Below the pieces are notes generated by a model, which saw nothing but the letters and a program-made list of their open reading frames with translations, made no database searches and was not told the DNA's origin. 64,000 bases of DNA from Pseudomonas sp. PD9R (GTDB taxonomy: Bacteria; Pseudomonadota; Gammaproteobacteria; Pseudomonadales; Pseudomonadaceae): positions 265,400 to 329,399 of the forward strand of contig NZ_JAHTMR010000001.1 in assembly GCF_019200975.1 (NCBI RefSeq), in the 5' to 3' direction. Made by a program: the position numbers and the translations under genes. Positions 44,501 to 54,755 of the stretch are shown piece after piece (within the stretch, counting starts at the first letter, position 1; each line of letters opens with the position of its first letter).

Positions 44501-45115
44501 ATGTCAGCCGTTCGCAGCAAGATTTGCGGGATTACCCGCATAGAAGATGCGTTGGCGGCGGTTGAGGCCGGGGCCGACGCCATTGGTTTTGTGTTCTACG
44601 CCAAAAGCCCGAGGGCGGTGACTTTCCAGCAGGCCAGCGCAATCATCAAGGCGTTGCCGCCGTTCGTCACCACCGTGGGTTTGTTCGTCAATGCCAGCCG
44701 CGCCGAGTTGGGAGAGATTCTCGAAGCGGTGCCGCTGGACCTGCTGCAGTTCCACGGCGACGAGAACGCAGCGGAGTGTGAGCACTGGCATCGTCCGTAC
44801 ATCAAGGCGCTGCGGGTCAAGGCCGGTGATGACATCGCGGCAGCCTGCGACGCTTACCCGAGTGCCAGCGGCATTTTGCTCGATGCTTATGTCGAAGGTA
44901 TTCCGGGTGGAACCGGCGAAGCGTTTGACTGGTCATTGATACCGCAGGGTTTAAGCAAGCCGATCATCCTGGCGGGCGGTCTGACCCCGGATAATGTTGC
45001 TGAGGCGGTTGCGCGGGTTCAGCCGTATGCCGTGGATGTCAGCGGTGGGGTAGAGGCGAGCAAGGGCGTCAAGGATCACGCAAAGATTCAGGCGTTCATC
45101 AAAGCGTTGATGTGA
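44501..45115 (+). CDS. trpF: Phosphoribosylanthranilate isomerase
   Basis: A 204-residue TIM-barrel enzyme of tryptophan synthesis (Amadori rearrangement of phosphoribosylanthranilate). Catalytic Cys is in [13 protein letters not shown]; other motifs are [22 protein letters not shown], and [15 protein letters not shown] (phosphate site). Length is normal. In Pseudomonas it sits with truA and accD rather than with other trp genes, as here. GGGG-rich sequence precedes the ATG; accD follows after 189 bp. Confidence 0.94.
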   Translation: MSAVRSKICGITRIEDALAAVEAGADAIGFVFYAKSPRAVTFQQASAIIKALPPFVTTVGLFVNASRAELGEILEAVPLDLLQFHGDENAAECEHWHRPYIKALRVKAGDDIAAACDAYPSASGILLDAYVEGIPGGTGEAFDWSLIPQGLSKPIILAGGLTPDNVAEAVARVQPYAVDVSGGVEASKGVKDHAKIQAFIKALM

Positions 45116-45304
45116 CGGCTGGCACACTGCCGCCGTCCACTGCACTGTACAAAACGGCTGAGGGTTTTTGGGTTGCACGCAGGTCAAGTCTCGCGCTGAC
45201 CGTGGTCATTCATCAATCATCGCCGCACACATGAATTTAGCTCAAGGGCATACGCGGGGCTGCGAACCAGAGCGTTCGGGCCGCCGGTACTGGAGAAAGA
45301 AAGC

Positions 45305-46225
45305 ATGAGCAACTGGTTAGTAGACAAACTGATCCCTTCGATCATGCGTTCCGAGGTCAAGAAGAGCTCGGTGCCTGAAGGTCTTTGGCACAAATGCCCG
45401 TCTTGCGAGGCTGTGCTGTATCGTCCGGAGCTGGAGAAGACCCTGGACGTTTGCCCTAAGTGCAATCACCACATGCGTATCGGCGCCCGCGCCCGTATCG
45501 ACATTTTCCTCGATGCCGAAGGCCGTGCCGAACTGGGTGCGGATCTGGAGCCGGTTGACCGTCTGAAATTCCGTGACGGCAAGAAGTACAAGGATCGCCT
45601 GACCGCTGCGCAAAAGCAGACCGGCGAAAAAGACGCGCTGATCTCCATGAGCGGTACTTTGCTGGGCATGCCAGTGGTAGTTTCGGCGTTCGAGTTCTCC
45701 TTCATGGGTGGTTCGATGGGTGCCATCGTCGGTGAGCGCTTTGTTCGCGCCGCCAACTACGCCCTGGAAAACCGCTGCCCGATGATCTGCTTTGCCGCCT
45801 CCGGTGGTGCGCGGATGCAGGAAGCGCTGATCTCCCTGATGCAAATGGCCAAGACCTCCGCGGTGCTGGCGCGTCTGCGTGAAGAAGGCATTCCGTTCAT
45901 CTCCGTGCTGACTGACCCGGTCTACGGTGGTGTTTCCGCCAGTCTGGCGATGTTGGGCGATGTGATTATTGGCGAGCCGAAAGCCCTGATCGGTTTTGCC
46001 GGTCCGCGTGTTATTGAGCAGACCGTGCGTGAAAAACTGCCAGAAGGCTTCCAGCGCAGCGAATTCCTGCTGGAGCATGGCGCCATCGACATGATCGTTC
46101 ACCGTCAGGAACTGCGTCCGCGCGTGGGTAATCTGCTGGCGCAAATGATGGGCCTGCCGACGCCGAAATTCGTCGCCGCGCCAATCGAGCCGATTGTTGT
46201 TCCGCCGGTGCCTGCCAACCTATGA
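45305..46225 (+). CDS. accD: Acetyl-CoA carboxylase carboxyltransferase subunit beta
   Basis: A 306-residue subunit that, with AccA, transfers carboxyl from biotin to acetyl-CoA in fatty acid synthesis. Zinc ribbon near the N-terminus: [20 protein letters not shown] then [10 protein letters not shown], giving four cysteines (about 35-56). The carboxyltransferase region has [12 protein letters not shown] and [19 protein letters not shown]. Length matches. It overlaps folC by ATGA (46222-46225). Gap upstream to trpF contains the likely promoter. AccA is not in the window. Confidence 0.96.
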   Translation: MSNWLVDKLIPSIMRSEVKKSSVPEGLWHKCPSCEAVLYRPELEKTLDVCPKCNHHMRIGARARIDIFLDAEGRAELGADLEPVDRLKFRDGKKYKDRLTAAQKQTGEKDALISMSGTLLGMPVVVSAFEFSFMGGSMGAIVGERFVRAANYALENRCPMICFAASGGARMQEALISLMQMAKTSAVLARLREEGIPFISVLTDPVYGGVSASLAMLGDVIIGEPKALIGFAGPRVIEQTVREKLPEGFQRSEFLLEHGAIDMIVHRQELRPRVGNLLAQMMGLPTPKFVAAPIEPIVVPPVPANL

Positions 46226-47529
46226 CCGAACGTACCCTTGGCGAGTGGCTCGCCTACCTTGAGCAGTTGCACCCCTCGGCCATCGACATGGGCCTTGAGC
46301 GCTCGCAGCAGGTAGCGTCCCGTATGGGACTGGGCAAGCCGGCGCCTCGGGTGATCACGGTCACTGGCACCAACGGCAAGGGTTCTACCTGTGCGTTCGT
46401 GGCTTCATTGCTGCGGATGCAGGGCCTGAAAGTCGGTGTCTACAATTCCCCGCACCTGCTGCGTTACAACGAGCGGGTGCAGATCGACGGCGTCGAAGCC
46501 ACTGACGCCGAATTGTGCCAGGCCTTCACTGCGGTCGAGGCCGGTCGCGGCGACACTTCCCTGACGTACTTCGAAATGGGCACCCTGGCGGCGTTCTGGC
46601 TGTTTCAACAGTCTGCGCTTGACGCGGTGGTGCTCGAAGTCGGCCTGGGCGGGCGTCTGGATACGGTCAACGTGGTGGATGCCGACATGGCGCTGGTCAC
46701 CAGCATCGGCGTCGACCATGCGGATTACCTGGGTGATACCCGCGAGTCCGTGGCCTATGAAAAGGCCGGCATCTTCCGCCAGGGTGCGCCCGCGCTCTGT
46801 GGCGACCTGAATCCTCCGCAACCCCTGTTGGATAAAGCGCGCGAGCTCAACTGCCCGTTTTTCCTGCGTGGGCGCGACTTCGATCTCGGTATCACCGATC
46901 ACAACTGGCAATGGCGTGGCGTGGACGCTCAAGGGCGTGCGGTCGAGTTGCGGGATCTGCCATTGCTCGATCTGCCAATGGAAAATGCCGCGCTGGCCTT
47001 GCAGGCCTATCTTCTGCTCGATTTGCCTTGGGCAGATGCGCAGATTGTTCAGGCGCTGCAAGCGACGCGGGTGGTCGGTCGTCTTGATCGCCGGCAGTTC
47101 GATTGGCAAGGCAAGCGCCTGAATCTGTTGCTGGATGTGGGGCATAACCCGCACGCTGCAGAATATCTGGCCCGACGCCTCGCCAGTCGACCACCGGCAG
47201 GCAAGCGGCTGGCGGTCTTCGGATTGCTGGCGGACAAGGATCTGGATGGTGTTATCGACGAGTTGAATGCTAGTGTCGAGCACTGGGCCGTCGCGCCGCT
47301 GGATTCGCCACGGGCGCGGCCGGTGGCCGATTTGCAGGGGGCGCTGCAACAACGCGGTGCTTCGGTAACATCTTATGACAGCGTGGCTGCCGCCCTGGAA
47401 GGGCAGTGTGCTCTCGCGACGAGCGACGACGAAATTCTGTTGTTCGGATCATTTTATTGTGTCGCCGAGGCCCTGGAATGGTTGGCTCGGCGCTCCACGG
47501 AGGAAGCGGCAAATGGCATTGCTGGATAA
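46222..47529 (+). CDS. folC: Folylpolyglutamate synthase / dihydrofolate synthase
   Basis: A 435-residue bifunctional enzyme adding glutamate to dihydropteroate and tetrahydrofolates. ATP loop [17 protein letters not shown] (about 49-65), the Mur-ligase type [17 protein letters not shown], and [19 protein letters not shown] are all present. Length fits FolC. Its start overlaps the accD stop (ATGA), and the next gene begins 17 bases before the folC stop, so accD-folC-SPOR is a coupled operon. Confidence 0.95.
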   Translation: MTERTLGEWLAYLEQLHPSAIDMGLERSQQVASRMGLGKPAPRVITVTGTNGKGSTCAFVASLLRMQGLKVGVYNSPHLLRYNERVQIDGVEATDAELCQAFTAVEAGRGDTSLTYFEMGTLAAFWLFQQSALDAVVLEVGLGGRLDTVNVVDADMALVTSIGVDHADYLGDTRESVAYEKAGIFRQGAPALCGDLNPPQPLLDKARELNCPFFLRGRDFDLGITDHNWQWRGVDAQGRAVELRDLPLLDLPMENAALALQAYLLLDLPWADAQIVQALQATRVVGRLDRRQFDWQGKRLNLLLDVGHNPHAAEYLARRLASRPPAGKRLAVFGLLADKDLDGVIDELNASVEHWAVAPLDSPRARPVADLQGALQQRGASVTSYDSVAAALEGQCALATSDDEILLFGSFYCVAEALEWLARRSTEEAANGIAG

Positions 47530-48178
47530 GGCCTACAAACAGCGCATGGTCGGCGCCCTGGTTCTGGTCGCGCTGGCCGTGATTTTCCTGCCGATGCTGT
47601 TTTCCCGTCAGGATGAACAGCGTCAGGTGACCGTCGAGGCCCCGGCTGCGCCGCAAGCGCCCGCCATGCCGCAAGTGCAGGTTGAGCCGGTGGTGGTGCC
47701 TGAGCCGCAGGCTTTGCCGCAAGAGCCGGTGCCGAGCGACGACGAAATCGCTCAAGAGGACGAGCCCGCGCCGCCTGTCGCGCCGAAGGTATCGGGCGTA
47801 CCCGTTCCAGTCGCGAAGCCAGCTGCGCCTGCTCCAGTGCCAGCTCTGGCGGCCAAGCCTGCGACAGCCCCAGCCCAGCCCATTTCCGCCGCACCTGCTA
47901 AGCCGGACACCACGCAAAGCCGCGTCGATGCCAATGGCCTGTCAGTCAGTTGGTCGGTGCAACTGGCCAGCCTGGGCAGTCGTGAAGGCGCGGAAAAACT
48001 GCAGAAAACCCTGCGTAGCGAGGGTTATAACGCTTATATCCGTTCTGTCGACGGCAAGAATCGGGTGTATGTCGGGCCGCTTATCGAGCGCGCGGAAGCC
48101 GATCGTCTGCGTGATCTGTTGAACCGCCAGAAGGACCTCAAAGGGTTTGTGGTGCGCTTTCAGCCTGAGCGCGGCTAA
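47513..48178 (+). CDS. SPOR-domain protein (DedD-like)
   Basis: A 221-residue inner-membrane, periplasmic-facing protein. One N-terminal TM segment (MVGALVLVALAVIFLPMLF, about 12-30) precedes a Pro/Ala/Val-rich linker (about 35-140) and a C-terminal SPOR domain (about 145-220; SVQLASLGSREGAEKLQKTL, NRVYVGPLIERAEADRL). SPOR domains bind denuded peptidoglycan at the division septum, so a cell-division role like DedD is likely. It starts within the last codons of folC (17-base overlap). CvpA follows. Confidence 0.9.
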   Translation: MALLDKAYKQRMVGALVLVALAVIFLPMLFSRQDEQRQVTVEAPAAPQAPAMPQVQVEPVVVPEPQALPQEPVPSDDEIAQEDEPAPPVAPKVSGVPVPVAKPAAPAPVPALAAKPATAPAQPISAAPAKPDTTQSRVDANGLSVSWSVQLASLGSREGAEKLQKTLRSEGYNAYIRSVDGKNRVYVGPLIERAEADRLRDLLNRQKDLKGFVVRFQPERG

Positions 48179-48276
48179 ATCTATCGCCTCGATTTGAAAT
48201 GCACTGACAATCGCAGCTTACCGATAAGCATGGGCTCTGCTAAAATGCGCCGCCTTATCCGTCTGTAGGCTGCACT

Positions 48277-48837
48277 GTGCCATTTACCTGGGTTGACTGG
48301 GCGATCGTTGCAATCGTCGCCATCTCCGCATTGATCAGTCTGAGCCGCGGCTTCGTCAAAGAAGCATTGTCGCTAGTGACCTGGATCATCGCAGGAGTCG
48401 TTGCCTGGATGTTCGGTGGCTCATTGTCCGAGTACCTCGCCGGATACATCGAAACGCCTTCGGCCCGTGTGATCACGGGCTGCGCAATCATGTTTGTCGC
48501 CACGCTGATCGTAGGCGCAATGATCAATTATCTTATCGGCGAGTTGGTACGCGTCACCGGGTTGTCCGGGACCGATCGATTCCTCGGCATGGCTTTCGGC
48601 GCCGCGCGTGGTGTGTTGCTGGTGGTCGTGGCGGTCGGGCTGTTGAGCCTGGGGCCGGTACAGCAGGACGGGTGGTGGAAAGAGTCACAGCTCGTGCCAA
48701 AATTTCTATTGGTTGCCGACTGGTCCAAAAACCTGATCCTTGGGTGGAGCAGTCAGTGGCTTGCCAGCGGTATCAGCGTACCCGCTGAAATACCGTTCAA
48801 GGAGCACCTCTTGCCGATGGCCAAAACGCCTCAGTGA
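48277..48837 (+). CDS. cvpA: CvpA-family membrane protein
   Basis: A 186-residue protein with four hydrophobic segments (VDWAIVAIVAISALISLSRG; ALSLVTWIIAGVVAWMFGG; VITGCAIMFVATLIVGAMI; GVLLVVVAVGLLSLGP), typical of CvpA, which is tied to colicin V production and to purF in many proteobacteria. It begins at GTG (48277), giving MPFTWVDW. It lies 98 bp beyond the SPOR gene and 41 bp before purF, as in many genomes. Confidence 0.92.
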   Translation: MPFTWVDWAIVAIVAISALISLSRGFVKEALSLVTWIIAGVVAWMFGGSLSEYLAGYIETPSARVITGCAIMFVATLIVGAMINYLIGELVRVTGLSGTDRFLGMAFGAARGVLLVVVAVGLLSLGPVQQDGWWKESQLVPKFLLVADWSKNLILGWSSQWLASGISVPAEIPFKEHLLPMAKTPQ

Positions 48838-48878
48838 GTTGTGTTCAGTTCAGATCCATTAAGTAGGGGTTGCGTCGC

Positions 48879-50384
48879 ATGTGTGGCATCGTCGGTATCG
48901 TCGGTAAGTCGAACGTCAATCAGGCGCTGTATGACGCGCTAACCGTCCTCCAGCACCGCGGCCAGGACGCTGCCGGTATCGTGACCAGCCATGATGGCCG
49001 GTTATTCCTGCGCAAGGACAACGGCCTGGTACGTGACGTGTTCCAGCAGCGTCACATGCAGCGTCTGGTCGGCCACATGGGCATTGGCCATGTGCGCTAT
49101 CCGACCGCGGGTAGCTCGACGTCGGCTGAAGCTCAACCGTTTTACGTCAACTCGCCTTACGGCATCACCCTGGCGCACAACGGTAACCTGACCAACGTTG
49201 AACAACTGGCCAAGGAGATTTACGAATCCGACCTGCGCCACGTCAACACCAACTCCGATTCTGAAGTACTGCTCAACGTGTTCGCTCACGAACTGGCCCA
49301 GCGCGGCAAGTTGCAGCCAACCGAAGAAGACGTGTTCGCTGCCGTCACCGACGTGCACAACCGTTGCGTTGGCGGTTACGCCGTCGTGGCGATGGTGACC
49401 GGCTACGGCATCGTCGGTTTCCGTGACCCGCACGGCATCCGCCCGATCGTGTTCGGCCAGCGTCACACCGACGAAGGCGTCGAGTACATGATCGCCTCCG
49501 AAAGCGTTTCCCTGGATGTGCTCGGTTTCACCCTGATTCGCGACCTGGCACCAGGCGAAGCGGTCTACATCACTGAAGACGGTAAGCTGCACACCCGTCA
49601 GTGCGCGACCAACCCGTCGCTGACCCCATGCATTTTCGAACACGTCTACCTGGCGCGTCCGGACTCGATCATCGACGGCGTATCGGTCTACAAGGCCCGT
49701 CTGCGCATGGGCGAGAAGCTCGCCGAGAAGATCCTGCGCGAGCGTCCTGAGCACGACATCGACGTGGTCATCCCGATTCCCGACACCAGCCGCACTGCGG
49801 CGCTGGAGTTGGCGAACCACCTGGGCGTGAAATTCCGCGAAGGCTTCGTGAAGAACCGATACATCGGCCGGACCTTCATCATGCCGGGCCAGGCTGCACG
49901 GAAAAAATCCGTGCGCCAGAAACTCAACGCCATCGAGCTGGAGTTTCGCGGCAAGAACGTGATGCTGGTGGACGACTCCATCGTTCGCGGTACCACCTGC
50001 AAGCAGATCATCCAGATGGCGCGCGAAGCGGGTGCCAAGAACGTTTATTTCTGCTCCGCAGCGCCAGCCGTGCGTTTCCCGAACGTCTACGGCATCGACA
50101 TGCCGAGCGCCCACGAGCTGATCGCCCATAACCGTTCTACCCAGGACGTAGCCGACCTGATCGGCGCCGACTGGCTGATCTATCAGGACCTGCCTGACTT
50201 GATCGAAGCGGTGGGTGGCGGCAAGATCAAGATCGACAAGTTCGATTGTGCGGTGTTCGACGGCCAGTACGTCACCGGCGACGTCGACGAGGCTTACCTG
50301 AACAAGATCGAGCAGGCACGTAACGATGCCTCCAAGGTCAAGACGCAGGCAGTCAGCGCGATCATCGATCTGTACAACAACTGA
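48879..50384 (+). CDS. purF: Amidophosphoribosyltransferase
   Basis: A 501-residue enzyme of the first committed step of purine synthesis, moving glutamine ammonia to PRPP. The N-terminal Ntn glutaminase begins MCGIVGIVG, with Cys2 as nucleophile after Met removal. PRPP-binding loop: [17 protein letters not shown] (about 364-380). Length is normal. The true start is the ATG at 48879; an earlier in-frame codon at 48870 would put two residues before the needed Cys. It ends at a strong terminator. Confidence 0.96.
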   Translation: MCGIVGIVGKSNVNQALYDALTVLQHRGQDAAGIVTSHDGRLFLRKDNGLVRDVFQQRHMQRLVGHMGIGHVRYPTAGSSTSAEAQPFYVNSPYGITLAHNGNLTNVEQLAKEIYESDLRHVNTNSDSEVLLNVFAHELAQRGKLQPTEEDVFAAVTDVHNRCVGGYAVVAMVTGYGIVGFRDPHGIRPIVFGQRHTDEGVEYMIASESVSLDVLGFTLIRDLAPGEAVYITEDGKLHTRQCATNPSLTPCIFEHVYLARPDSIIDGVSVYKARLRMGEKLAEKILRERPEHDIDVVIPIPDTSRTAALELANHLGVKFREGFVKNRYIGRTFIMPGQAARKKSVRQKLNAIELEFRGKNVMLVDDSIVRGTTCKQIIQMAREAGAKNVYFCSAAPAVRFPNVYGIDMPSAHELIAHNRSTQDVADLIGADWLIYQDLPDLIEAVGGGKIKIDKFDCAVFDGQYVTGDVDEAYLNKIEQARNDASKVKTQAVSAIIDLYNN

Positions 50385-50390
50385 GTAATT

Positions 50391-50413
50391 ACCGGCCCCT
50401 AGGGGCCGGTTTT
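50391..50413 (+). terminator. Terminator of purF
   Basis: ACCGGCCCC-TA-GGGGCCGGT is a near-perfect hairpin followed by TTTT, 7 bases past the purF stop. Confidence 0.85.
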
Positions 50414-50462
50414 GTATCTATCAAAAGACTTTTAATTCAAGAGCAGGGCAAGGAGTGACAGC

Positions 50463-51674
50463 ATGAGTCAGGATTGGGATGCCGGTCGGCTGGACAGCGA
50501 CCTCGAAGGCGTAGCGTTCGATACCCTGGCCGTACGCGCCGGTCAACACCGCACGCCGGAAGGCGAACACGGTGATCCGATGTTCTTCACTTCCAGCTAC
50601 GTATTCCGCACCGCCGCCGACGCGGCCGCGCGTTTTGCCGGGGAAGTACCGGGCAACGTTTACTCGCGCTACACCAACCCGACCGTGCGCGCCTTCGAAG
50701 AGCGCATTGCCGCGCTGGAAAGTGCCGAGCAGGCCGTGGCCACCGCAACCGGCATGGCTGCGATCTTGGCGGTGGTGATGAGCCTGTGCAGTGCTGGCGA
50801 CCACGTACTGGTGTCGCGCAGCGTGTTCGGTTCGACCATCAGCCTGTTCGAGAAGTACTTCAAGCGTTTCGGTGTCGAAGTCGATTACGTGCCCCTGGCG
50901 GACTTGTCCGGCTGGGATGCGGCGATCAAGGCCAACACCAAATTGCTGTTCGTCGAGTCGCCCTCCAACCCGTTGGCCGAGTTGGTGGACATTGCCGAGT
51001 TGGCGAAAATCGCTCACGCCAAAGGCGCGATGCTGGTGGTCGACAACTGCTTCTGCACCCCGGCGTTGCAGCAACCTTTGAAAATGGGCGCGGACATCGT
51101 CGTGCACTCGGCGACCAAGTTCATCGACGGCCAAGGTCGTTGCATGGGCGGCGTGGTTGCCGGTCGTAGCGAGCAGATGAAAGAAGTGGTCGGTTTCCTG
51201 CGTACCGCCGGGCCGACGCTGAGCCCGTTCAATGCCTGGATCTTCCTCAAGGGCCTGGAAACCCTGAACCTGCGCATGAAGGCGCATTGCGCCAATGCCC
51301 AGCAACTAGCCGAGTGGCTAGAGCAGCAGGACGGCATCGAAAAAGTGCATTACGCCGGCCTCAAGAGCCACCCGCAGCATGAATTGGCTCTGCGCCAGCA
51401 GAAGGGTTTTGGTGCGGTGGTAAGTTTCGAGGTCAAGGGCGGTAAAGAGGGAGCCTGGCGCTTTATCGATGCGACCCGTTTGATTTCGATCACCGCCAAC
51501 CTGGGCGACAGCAAAACCACTATCACGCATCCGAGCACCACCTCTCACGGCCGTCTGGCACCGCAAGAGCGTGAAGCTGCGGGTATTCGTGACAGCCTGA
51601 TCCGCGTAGCGGTCGGCCTGGAAGACGTGGCAGACCTGCAAGCCGATCTGGCGCGCGGGTTGGCTGCCTTGTGA
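50463..51674 (+). CDS. metZ: O-succinylhomoserine sulfhydrylase
   Basis: A 403-residue PLP enzyme that makes homocysteine directly from O-succinylhomoserine and sulfide (the direct sulfhydrylation route of Pseudomonas). Features: [54 protein letters not shown], and the PLP lysine region [16 protein letters not shown] (Lys about 217). Length fits the trans-sulfuration family. AAGGAG precedes the ATG. It overlaps the next gene by 4 bases (GTGA). Confidence 0.93.
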   Translation: MSQDWDAGRLDSDLEGVAFDTLAVRAGQHRTPEGEHGDPMFFTSSYVFRTAADAAARFAGEVPGNVYSRYTNPTVRAFEERIAALESAEQAVATATGMAAILAVVMSLCSAGDHVLVSRSVFGSTISLFEKYFKRFGVEVDYVPLADLSGWDAAIKANTKLLFVESPSNPLAELVDIAELAKIAHAKGAMLVVDNCFCTPALQQPLKMGADIVVHSATKFIDGQGRCMGGVVAGRSEQMKEVVGFLRTAGPTLSPFNAWIFLKGLETLNLRMKAHCANAQQLAEWLEQQDGIEKVHYAGLKSHPQHELALRQQKGFGAVVSFEVKGGKEGAWRFIDATRLISITANLGDSKTTITHPSTTSHGRLAPQEREAAGIRDSLIRVAVGLEDVADLQADLARGLAAL

Positions 51675-52447
51675 TCGAGTTGTCCACGCCATCCACCGGC
51701 TCCAATGGTCGCGTTGCACTGGTCACCGGTGCGGCGCGGGGCATTGGGCTGGGCATTGCGGCCTGGCTGATCAGCGAAGGCTGGCAAGTCGTGCTGACGG
51801 ATCTGGATCGGGTGCGCGGCTCGAAAGTGGCGAAGGTGCTGGGTCAAAACGCCTGGTTCATCGCCATGGACGTATCGAACGAAGGGCAAGTGGCGCTGGG
51901 TGTTGCTGAAGTGCTGGGGCAGTTCGGGCGACTGGATGCGCTGGTGTGCAATGCGGCGGTGGCTGATCCGCACAACATCACCCTGGAAAGCCTCGATTTG
52001 GCTTACTGGAATCGGGTACTGGCGGTGAATCTCAGTGGGCCCATGTTGTTGGCCAAGCACTGTGCACCGTACCTGCGCGCTCACAGCGGGGCGATCGTCA
52101 ATCTGGCCTCGACCCGCGCCGGGCAGTCAGAACCCGACACCGAGGCGTATGCGGCGAGCAAGGGCGGCTTGTTGGCCCTGACTCACGCGTTGGCCATCAG
52201 CCTCGGCCCGGAGATTCGAGTCAATGCGGTCAGCCCCGGCTGGATCGATACGCGAGACCCTTCGGTCCGTCGCGCTGAGCCGTTGACCGAGGCCGATCAT
52301 GCGCAGCATCCGGCGGGCAGGGTAGGGACAGTCGAGGATGTGGCGGCGATGGTCGCGTGGCTGTTGTCGAAGAACGCTGGTTTCGTCACGGGCCAGGAGT
52401 TCGTGGTGGACGGTGGCATGACCAAGAAGATGATTTACGAGCAGTGA
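51671..52447 (+). CDS. SDR-family oxidoreductase
   Basis: A 258-residue short-chain dehydrogenase. NAD(P)-binding Gly motif [16 protein letters not shown] (about 17-32), [10 protein letters not shown], and active-site YAASKGG (Tyr at about 157, Lys four residues later), then [12 protein letters not shown], are all present. It starts at GTG inside the metZ stop (GTGA overlap), so it is coupled to metZ; the same neighbour pair is usual in Pseudomonas. Substrate unknown. Confidence 0.9.
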   Translation: MIELSTPSTGSNGRVALVTGAARGIGLGIAAWLISEGWQVVLTDLDRVRGSKVAKVLGQNAWFIAMDVSNEGQVALGVAEVLGQFGRLDALVCNAAVADPHNITLESLDLAYWNRVLAVNLSGPMLLAKHCAPYLRAHSGAIVNLASTRAGQSEPDTEAYAASKGGLLALTHALAISLGPEIRVNAVSPGWIDTRDPSVRRAEPLTEADHAQHPAGRVGTVEDVAAMVAWLLSKNAGFVTGQEFVVDGGMTKKMIYEQ

Positions 52448-52449
52448 GA

Positions 52450-52556
52450 AGCAGCTTCAAGCCTCAAGCTGCAAGTAAAAGCACGAAAGCGTTATGCCTG
52501 CACTACACGTAACTGCTTTGGCTTGCAGCGTGATGCTTGTCGCTTGAAGCTGTTTT
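52450..52556. repeat. Imperfect inverted repeat, AGCTTCAAGC/GCTTGAAGCT type
   Basis: GCAGCTTCAAGCCTCAAGCTG at one end and a related GCTTGTCGCTTGAAGCTG at the other, with AGCTGCAAG-like pieces between. It resembles a third kind of extragenic repeat and fills the metZ-SDR to tRNA-Val gap. Confidence 0.6.
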
Positions 52557-52578
52557 GAAAAAAACTTCAATCCTGCTA

Positions 52579-52607
52579 TTGACTTAGGTTCGCTACCTGC
52601 GTAAATT
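52579..52607 (+). promoter_or_regulatory. Promoter of tRNA-Val/tRNA-Asp cluster
   Basis: TTGACT (52579-52584) and TAAATT (52602-52607) are 17 bases apart, with a GC-rich discriminator region following, 22 bases before tRNA-Val. Confidence 0.7.
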
Positions 52608-52629
52608 TCGCGGCCTCGGAGATGCAAAC

Positions 52630-52705
52630 GGGTGATTAGCTCAGCTGGGAGAGCGTCTGCCTTACAAGCAGAATGTCGGCGGTTCGATCCCGTCATCACC
52701 CACCA
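52630..52705 (+). tRNA. tRNA-Val (anticodon TAC)
   Basis: Reads GGGTGATTAGCTCAGCTGGG, anticodon loop CTTACAA, T-arm GTTCGATCC and 3' CACCCACCA; 76 bases. Anticodon TAC decodes Val. Confidence 0.95.
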
Positions 52706-52758
52706 CTCCCGAGAGTCTTGCGAAAGCAAGATGGAAGCTGAAATGCCTCCACCGACGC

Positions 52759-52835
52759 GCAGCGGTAGTTCAGTCGGTTAGAATACCGGCCTGTCACGCC
52801 GGGGGTCGCGGGTTCGAGTCCCGTCCGCTGCGCCA
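52759..52835 (+). tRNA. tRNA-Asp (anticodon GTC), copy 1
   Basis: Reads GCAGCGGTAGTTCAGTCGG, anticodon loop CTGTCAC, and 3' CCGCTGCGCCA; 77 bases. Decodes Asp. Confidence 0.95.
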
Positions 52836-52927
52836 TATTTTCCGAGTCAGATTCATCTGGTTCGAGATTGAAAAGCTACTGAGTTTTCAATCAGACGAGT
52901 TACTTGGACGCAAGTCCAAAGCGATAC

Positions 52928-53004
52928 GCAGCGGTAGTTCAGTCGGTTAGAATACCGGCCTGTCACGCCGGGGGTCGCGGGTTCGAGTCCCGTCCGCTGC
53001 GCCA
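52928..53004 (+). tRNA. tRNA-Asp (anticodon GTC), copy 2
   Basis: Identical in sequence to copy 1 at 52759-52835; separated by 92 bases of unrelated spacer. Confidence 0.95.
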
Positions 53005-53074
53005 TATCTGCCCCGAGGCCCACTGAACGCCTTGGAGCTACGAAGAAAGCCGTTGGCTACTTCGAGTCGATAGC

Positions 53075-53106
53075 AAAAACCCTGGTCGAAAGACCGGGGT
53101 TTTTTG
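53075..53106 (+). terminator. Terminator of tRNA-Val/tRNA-Asp cluster
   Basis: AAAAACCCTGGTC-GAAA-GACCGGGGTTTTTT hairpin with a GAAA tetraloop and a T-run, 70 bases after the last tRNA. Confidence 0.85.
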
Positions 53107-53188
53107 TGTCTGAAATTTGGCTTTTCCTTTCCATTTACTCTTATTGCTCGATTTCTGATGAACGTCGACGTCCTTGTCGAGCCAATTT

Positions 53189-53286
53189 GTAGGAGCGAGC
53201 TCGCTCGCGAAAAACCATCTGGCGCCTTGGGCTTGCAGGTACAGCGCGTCGTCGTTGGAGATTTTTGCGAGCAAGCTCGCTCCTAC
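53189..53286. repeat. REP-type inverted repeat, family A
   Basis: GTAGGAGCGAGCTCGCTCGC and GCGAGCAAGCTCGCTCCTAC face each other about 58 bases apart, downstream of the lactaldehyde dehydrogenase gene. Confidence 0.88.
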
Positions 53287-53301
53287 AGGGCGAGCGCAGA
53301 T

Positions 53302-54735
53302 TCAGCCTTGCAAATACACCGCATGGGTGTGGGTGTACTCGTACAACCCATGCTTGCCATCCGCGCCACCAATACCCGATTTGCGCACGCCGGCATGGAA
53401 ACCTTGCATGGCTTCGAAGTTCTCGCGGTTGACGTAGGTTTCGCCAAAATCCAGCTCGCGCATGGCGTGCAGGGTTTTGCTGAGGTCGCGGGTGTAGATC
53501 GACGACGTCAGGCCGTAGTCGCAGTCATTCGCCAGGGCAATGGCCTCGTCCAGGTCATCGACGATCTGGATCGGCAGCACCGGGCCGAAAATCTCTTCGC
53601 GCATGATCTCCATGTCGGCACGGCAGCCAGCCAAAACCGTGGGCTGAAAGTGGAAGCCATTTGGCAGGTCGGCAATCTGCCCGCCACTGATCAAACTGGC
53701 ACCCTGGCTCAGCGCGGTGCGAACTTTGCGGTTAACGCTGTCCAGACCCTGACGGTTGATCAGCGGACCCATCTCCACATCAGGTTGTGCAATCGGGTCG
53801 CCGTAACGGGTCGCGGTCATCGCCGCCGCGATGCGCTCAATGAACTGATCCGCTACCTTGCGCTCGACATACACCCGCTCAGCGCAGTTACACACCTGGC
53901 CGCTGTTGATGATGCGCGAATTGCGGATCGCCTTCACCGCCAAGTCCAGATCGGCATCCGCCAGCACAATAGCCGGCGCTTTTCCGCCCAGTTCCAGGTT
54001 GAGTTTGGTGATGTTCGGCGCGGCGGCAGCCATGATTCGTGAACCGGTATCGACGCTGCCGGTGAAGCTGATCATGTCCACGCCTTTATGCACACTCAGT
54101 GCGGCACCGACCTGACCGTCACCGCAAACCACGTTGAATACGCCCGGTGGCAGATCGGTTTCGGCCACCAGTCGGGCAAATTCGAAGCAGTTGTTCGGGG
54201 TCTCTTCGCTCGGCTTGATCACGATGGTGTTGCCGGTCAGCAACGCCGGGGCCATTTTGCGTGCGATCAGGAAAAACGGGAAATTCCACGGCAAAATCCC
54301 GGCTACCACGCCCAGCGGTTTGCGAAACAGGAAAATGTTTTCGTTCTGGCGGTCGCTGGTAATGATTTCGCCCTCGATGCGCCGCGCCCATTCGGCCATG
54401 TAGTCGAGGTAGTCGGCGGTGAAATTGACTTCAACTTCCGCCAGACCGCTGATCTTGCCTTGTTCCAGGGTGATGGTGCGCGCCAGGTGCGCAACGTTTT
54501 CCCGCAGTTTGGCGGCAATCCGGCGCAAGTAGCCGGCACGATCATTCGCCGGTTTGCGCGCCCAATCCTTTTGCGCGCTACGAGCAGCGGCGAGCGCACG
54601 CTCGACGTCTTGCGCATTCGATGCCGGAACCTTTGAGAGCACAGCACCGGTAGCCGGGTTGATCACATCCAGATGGGCAGTGCTGGCCACGAACTGGCCG
54701 TTGATGAAGTTTTCGTAAACAGGCACGGACGACAT
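53302..54735 (-). CDS. aldA: Lactaldehyde dehydrogenase (AldA type)
   Basis: A 477-residue NAD-dependent aldehyde dehydrogenase. It matches E. coli AldA closely: PWNFPFFLIARKMAPALLTG, FTGSVDTGSRIMAAAA, catalytic Glu in LELGGKAP, catalytic Cys in GQVCNCAERVYVE, and GETYVNRENFEAMQGFHAG. AldA oxidises L-lactaldehyde and glycolaldehyde to lactate and glycolate. In this cluster it should consume the lactaldehyde released by the neighbouring rhamnonate aldolase. The ATG at 54735 begins MSSVPVYENFING. Last gene of the minus-strand operon; followed by a REP repeat. Confidence 0.92.
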   Translation of the reverse strand: MSSVPVYENFINGQFVASTAHLDVINPATGAVLSKVPASNAQDVERALAAARSAQKDWARKPANDRAGYLRRIAAKLRENVAHLARTITLEQGKISGLAEVEVNFTADYLDYMAEWARRIEGEIITSDRQNENIFLFRKPLGVVAGILPWNFPFFLIARKMAPALLTGNTIVIKPSEETPNNCFEFARLVAETDLPPGVFNVVCGDGQVGAALSVHKGVDMISFTGSVDTGSRIMAAAAPNITKLNLELGGKAPAIVLADADLDLAVKAIRNSRIINSGQVCNCAERVYVERKVADQFIERIAAAMTATRYGDPIAQPDVEMGPLINRQGLDSVNRKVRTALSQGASLISGGQIADLPNGFHFQPTVLAGCRADMEIMREEIFGPVLPIQIVDDLDEAIALANDCDYGLTSSIYTRDLSKTLHAMRELDFGETYVNRENFEAMQGFHAGVRKSGIGGADGKHGLYEYTHTHAVYLQG

Positions 54736-54755
54736 TGGGGCGACTCCTTGGCTGA

